Shown: one piece after another, positions 63,195 through 64,000 of the stretch | Layout of the letters: each line of letters begins with the position of its first letter | Numbering within the stretch: the first letter of the stretch is position 1 | NCBI RefSeq assembly: GCF_019511345.1 | Contig: NZ_JAEUAK010000001.1 | Coordinates: forward strand, 682,001-746,000 | Reading direction: 5' to 3' | Length of the DNA: 64,000 bases | From: Rhizobium mesosinicum | Lineage (GTDB): Bacteria > Pseudomonadota > Alphaproteobacteria > Rhizobiales > Rhizobiaceae | Made by a program: the position numbers and the translations under genes | The notes under the pieces: model-generated | Told to the model about the DNA's origin: nothing | Database searches by the model: none | The model's input: only the letters and a program-made list of their open reading frames with translations

Positions 63195-63562
63195 TTGGGC
63201 TCTCACCTTCAAAAGCCGGAACGCTCAAGAGCACCCCGACCGATTGCCGGATGTTAGAGGGAATAGCGCGCGACGGGAAGCGCTTTTGCTACCCTGGATT
63301 AAGATTTTCATCAAATAATACGGTCTCGACCAATGCTTGCTGCCATCATTATTTACGAAAGCTGCATTCAAGGCCGACTATTGTGGTATTTCGGAACATC
63401 ATCGCACCATGCGGTTCGGCGCGCTGCGACCTATTTCTCCAGTGCAGCGGCTTCCTCGACCGATCGTAGAGCCCCTCCTTGGTTCTCCACCGGAGCATAT
63501 CTTCTGCGCCAACCCTAGGACGAAGGTACGACGTGAGTGAGACGGTGACGTAAAGATCGAAA
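63195..63562. other. Intergenic region without a recognised gene
   Basis: 368 bases between the SARP gene and the end of the isomerase gene, both on the minus strand. It should hold the SARP promoter. GC is lower than in the flanking genes. Small open frames have no domain or ribosome-site support. Confidence 0.5.
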
Positions 63563-64000
63563 TCAGAGAGCGAGGCCCTTGATATAGTCGATCGATCGCT
63601 TGGCAAACCGGCGCCAGTCGGAGGGGTTGTCGTGCTCCGTGACGATGTGCTCGGCCTTCGTCCGGCGAAATAGCGGCACGAGCTTTGCCCAGTCGATGAT
63701 GCCGTCACCGGTCGCAGCCCAGCCGTCATCCTCCTTTGTGCCTTTGGGCGCCATGTCCTTCATCTGGATGGCGATGATGCGGTCGGCGAATGTCTGGAGC
63801 TCTGCTGCGGGGTCGGCACCGGCCCGGATGATCCAGCCGCAATCGATTTCGAACCGGACATTCTTTTCTGCGCTCTCGAAGATCAGATCAATGGGGCGTG
63901 ATCCATCGGCAAGCGGCCGGAACTCGAAATCATGATTGTGCCAGGCGACCTTGAGACCATGCGACGCAGCGCGATCGGCGCCCTCGGAGAGCGTCTTCCC
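63563..64000 (-). CDS. Sugar phosphate isomerase/epimerase family protein (3' part only)
   Basis: The last 145 codons of a TIM-barrel protein of the xylose-isomerase-like/IolE superfamily; the start is beyond the right window edge. The metal-binding segments are seen as VAWHNHDFEF, FEIDCGWIIRAGADP, IQMKDMAP and VTEHDNPSDW, and the C-terminus reads SIDYIKGLAL. These proteins isomerise or epimerise sugars or inositol derivatives. Without the N-terminus and neighbours the substrate cannot be stated. Confidence 0.88.
   Translation of the reverse strand, partial: GKTLSEGADRAASHGLKVAWHNHDFEFRPLADGSRPIDLIFESAEKNVRFEIDCGWIIRAGADPAAELQTFADRIIAIQMKDMAPKGTKEDDGWAATGDGIIDWAKLVPLFRRTKAEHIVTEHDNPSDWRRFAKRSIDYIKGLAL

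Noticed and set aside
1..64000. tRNA genes, rRNA, CRISPR arrays, intact insertion sequences
   Set aside because: None was recognised by eye: no tandem spacer-repeat array, no transposase family motifs and no cloverleaf with the usual T-loop. A tool search could still find short or divergent cases.

Overview
The window looks like a piece of a large repABC plasmid (or chromid) from a Rhizobium of the leguminosarum/etli type. The evidence is a complete repA-repB-repC cassette with its antisense RNA and parS-like palindromes, an inducible glycerol operon of the rhizobial glpR-D-S-T-P-Q type, rhizobial ectoine uptake and degradation genes, GC-rich coding DNA with many GTG/TTG starts, and dense ABC-transporter operons. 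No rRNA, tRNA, CRISPR or intact insertion sequence was seen. The species assignment is inference.

Layout. 1-5808: glycerol uptake and oxidation operon (minus strand, last permease cut by the window edge) with its DeoR-type repressor. 6020-7045: a tailless FtsZ paralogue. 7099-14859: amine metabolism (flavin amine oxidase, copper amine oxidase, APC permease, AraC regulator) with a CPA1 cation/proton antiporter inside it. 14899-18192: an orphan amino-acid-type binding protein divergent from a membrane GGDEF-EAL protein. 18203-24411: ferric-siderophore receptor, binding protein and fused permease, without an ATPase, divergent from a LysR regulator. 24427-25049: a toxin-antitoxin pair whose toxin is broken twice. 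25252-31355: a five-gene operon joining a metallophosphoesterase to a sugar-type ABC importer, followed by a LacI regulator. 31446-33015: a sterol-desaturase-family hydroxylase and a small hypothetical protein.

33159-45083: ectoine/hydroxyectoine locus. ehuBCDA, eutBC, an Lrp/AsnC regulator, a semialdehyde dehydrogenase and an aminotransferase run leftwards; ectoine hydrolase, an ArgE-like M20 deacetylase and a GntR regulator run rightwards. Together they can import ectoine and take it via acetyl-diaminobutyrate, diaminobutyrate and aspartate semialdehyde to aspartate. The usual eutA is absent and the usual eutE (DoeB) appears to be replaced by the M20 enzyme.

45232-49024: an L,D-transpeptidase and two surface-polysaccharide genes. 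49256-53184: the replication/partition cassette. 53850-57978: lower L-fucose (fuconate) pathway genes around an IclR regulator. 58196-58603: an XRE regulator. 58650-63194: the most unusual locus, a SARP-TPR regulator, a 47-residue peptide, a YcaO cyclodehydratase/thioamidase-family enzyme, a TfuA protein and an 88-residue protein, all in one direction; this is a candidate uncharacterised ribosomal-peptide (RiPP) system. 63563-64000: the end of a sugar-isomerase-family TIM-barrel gene cut by the window edge.
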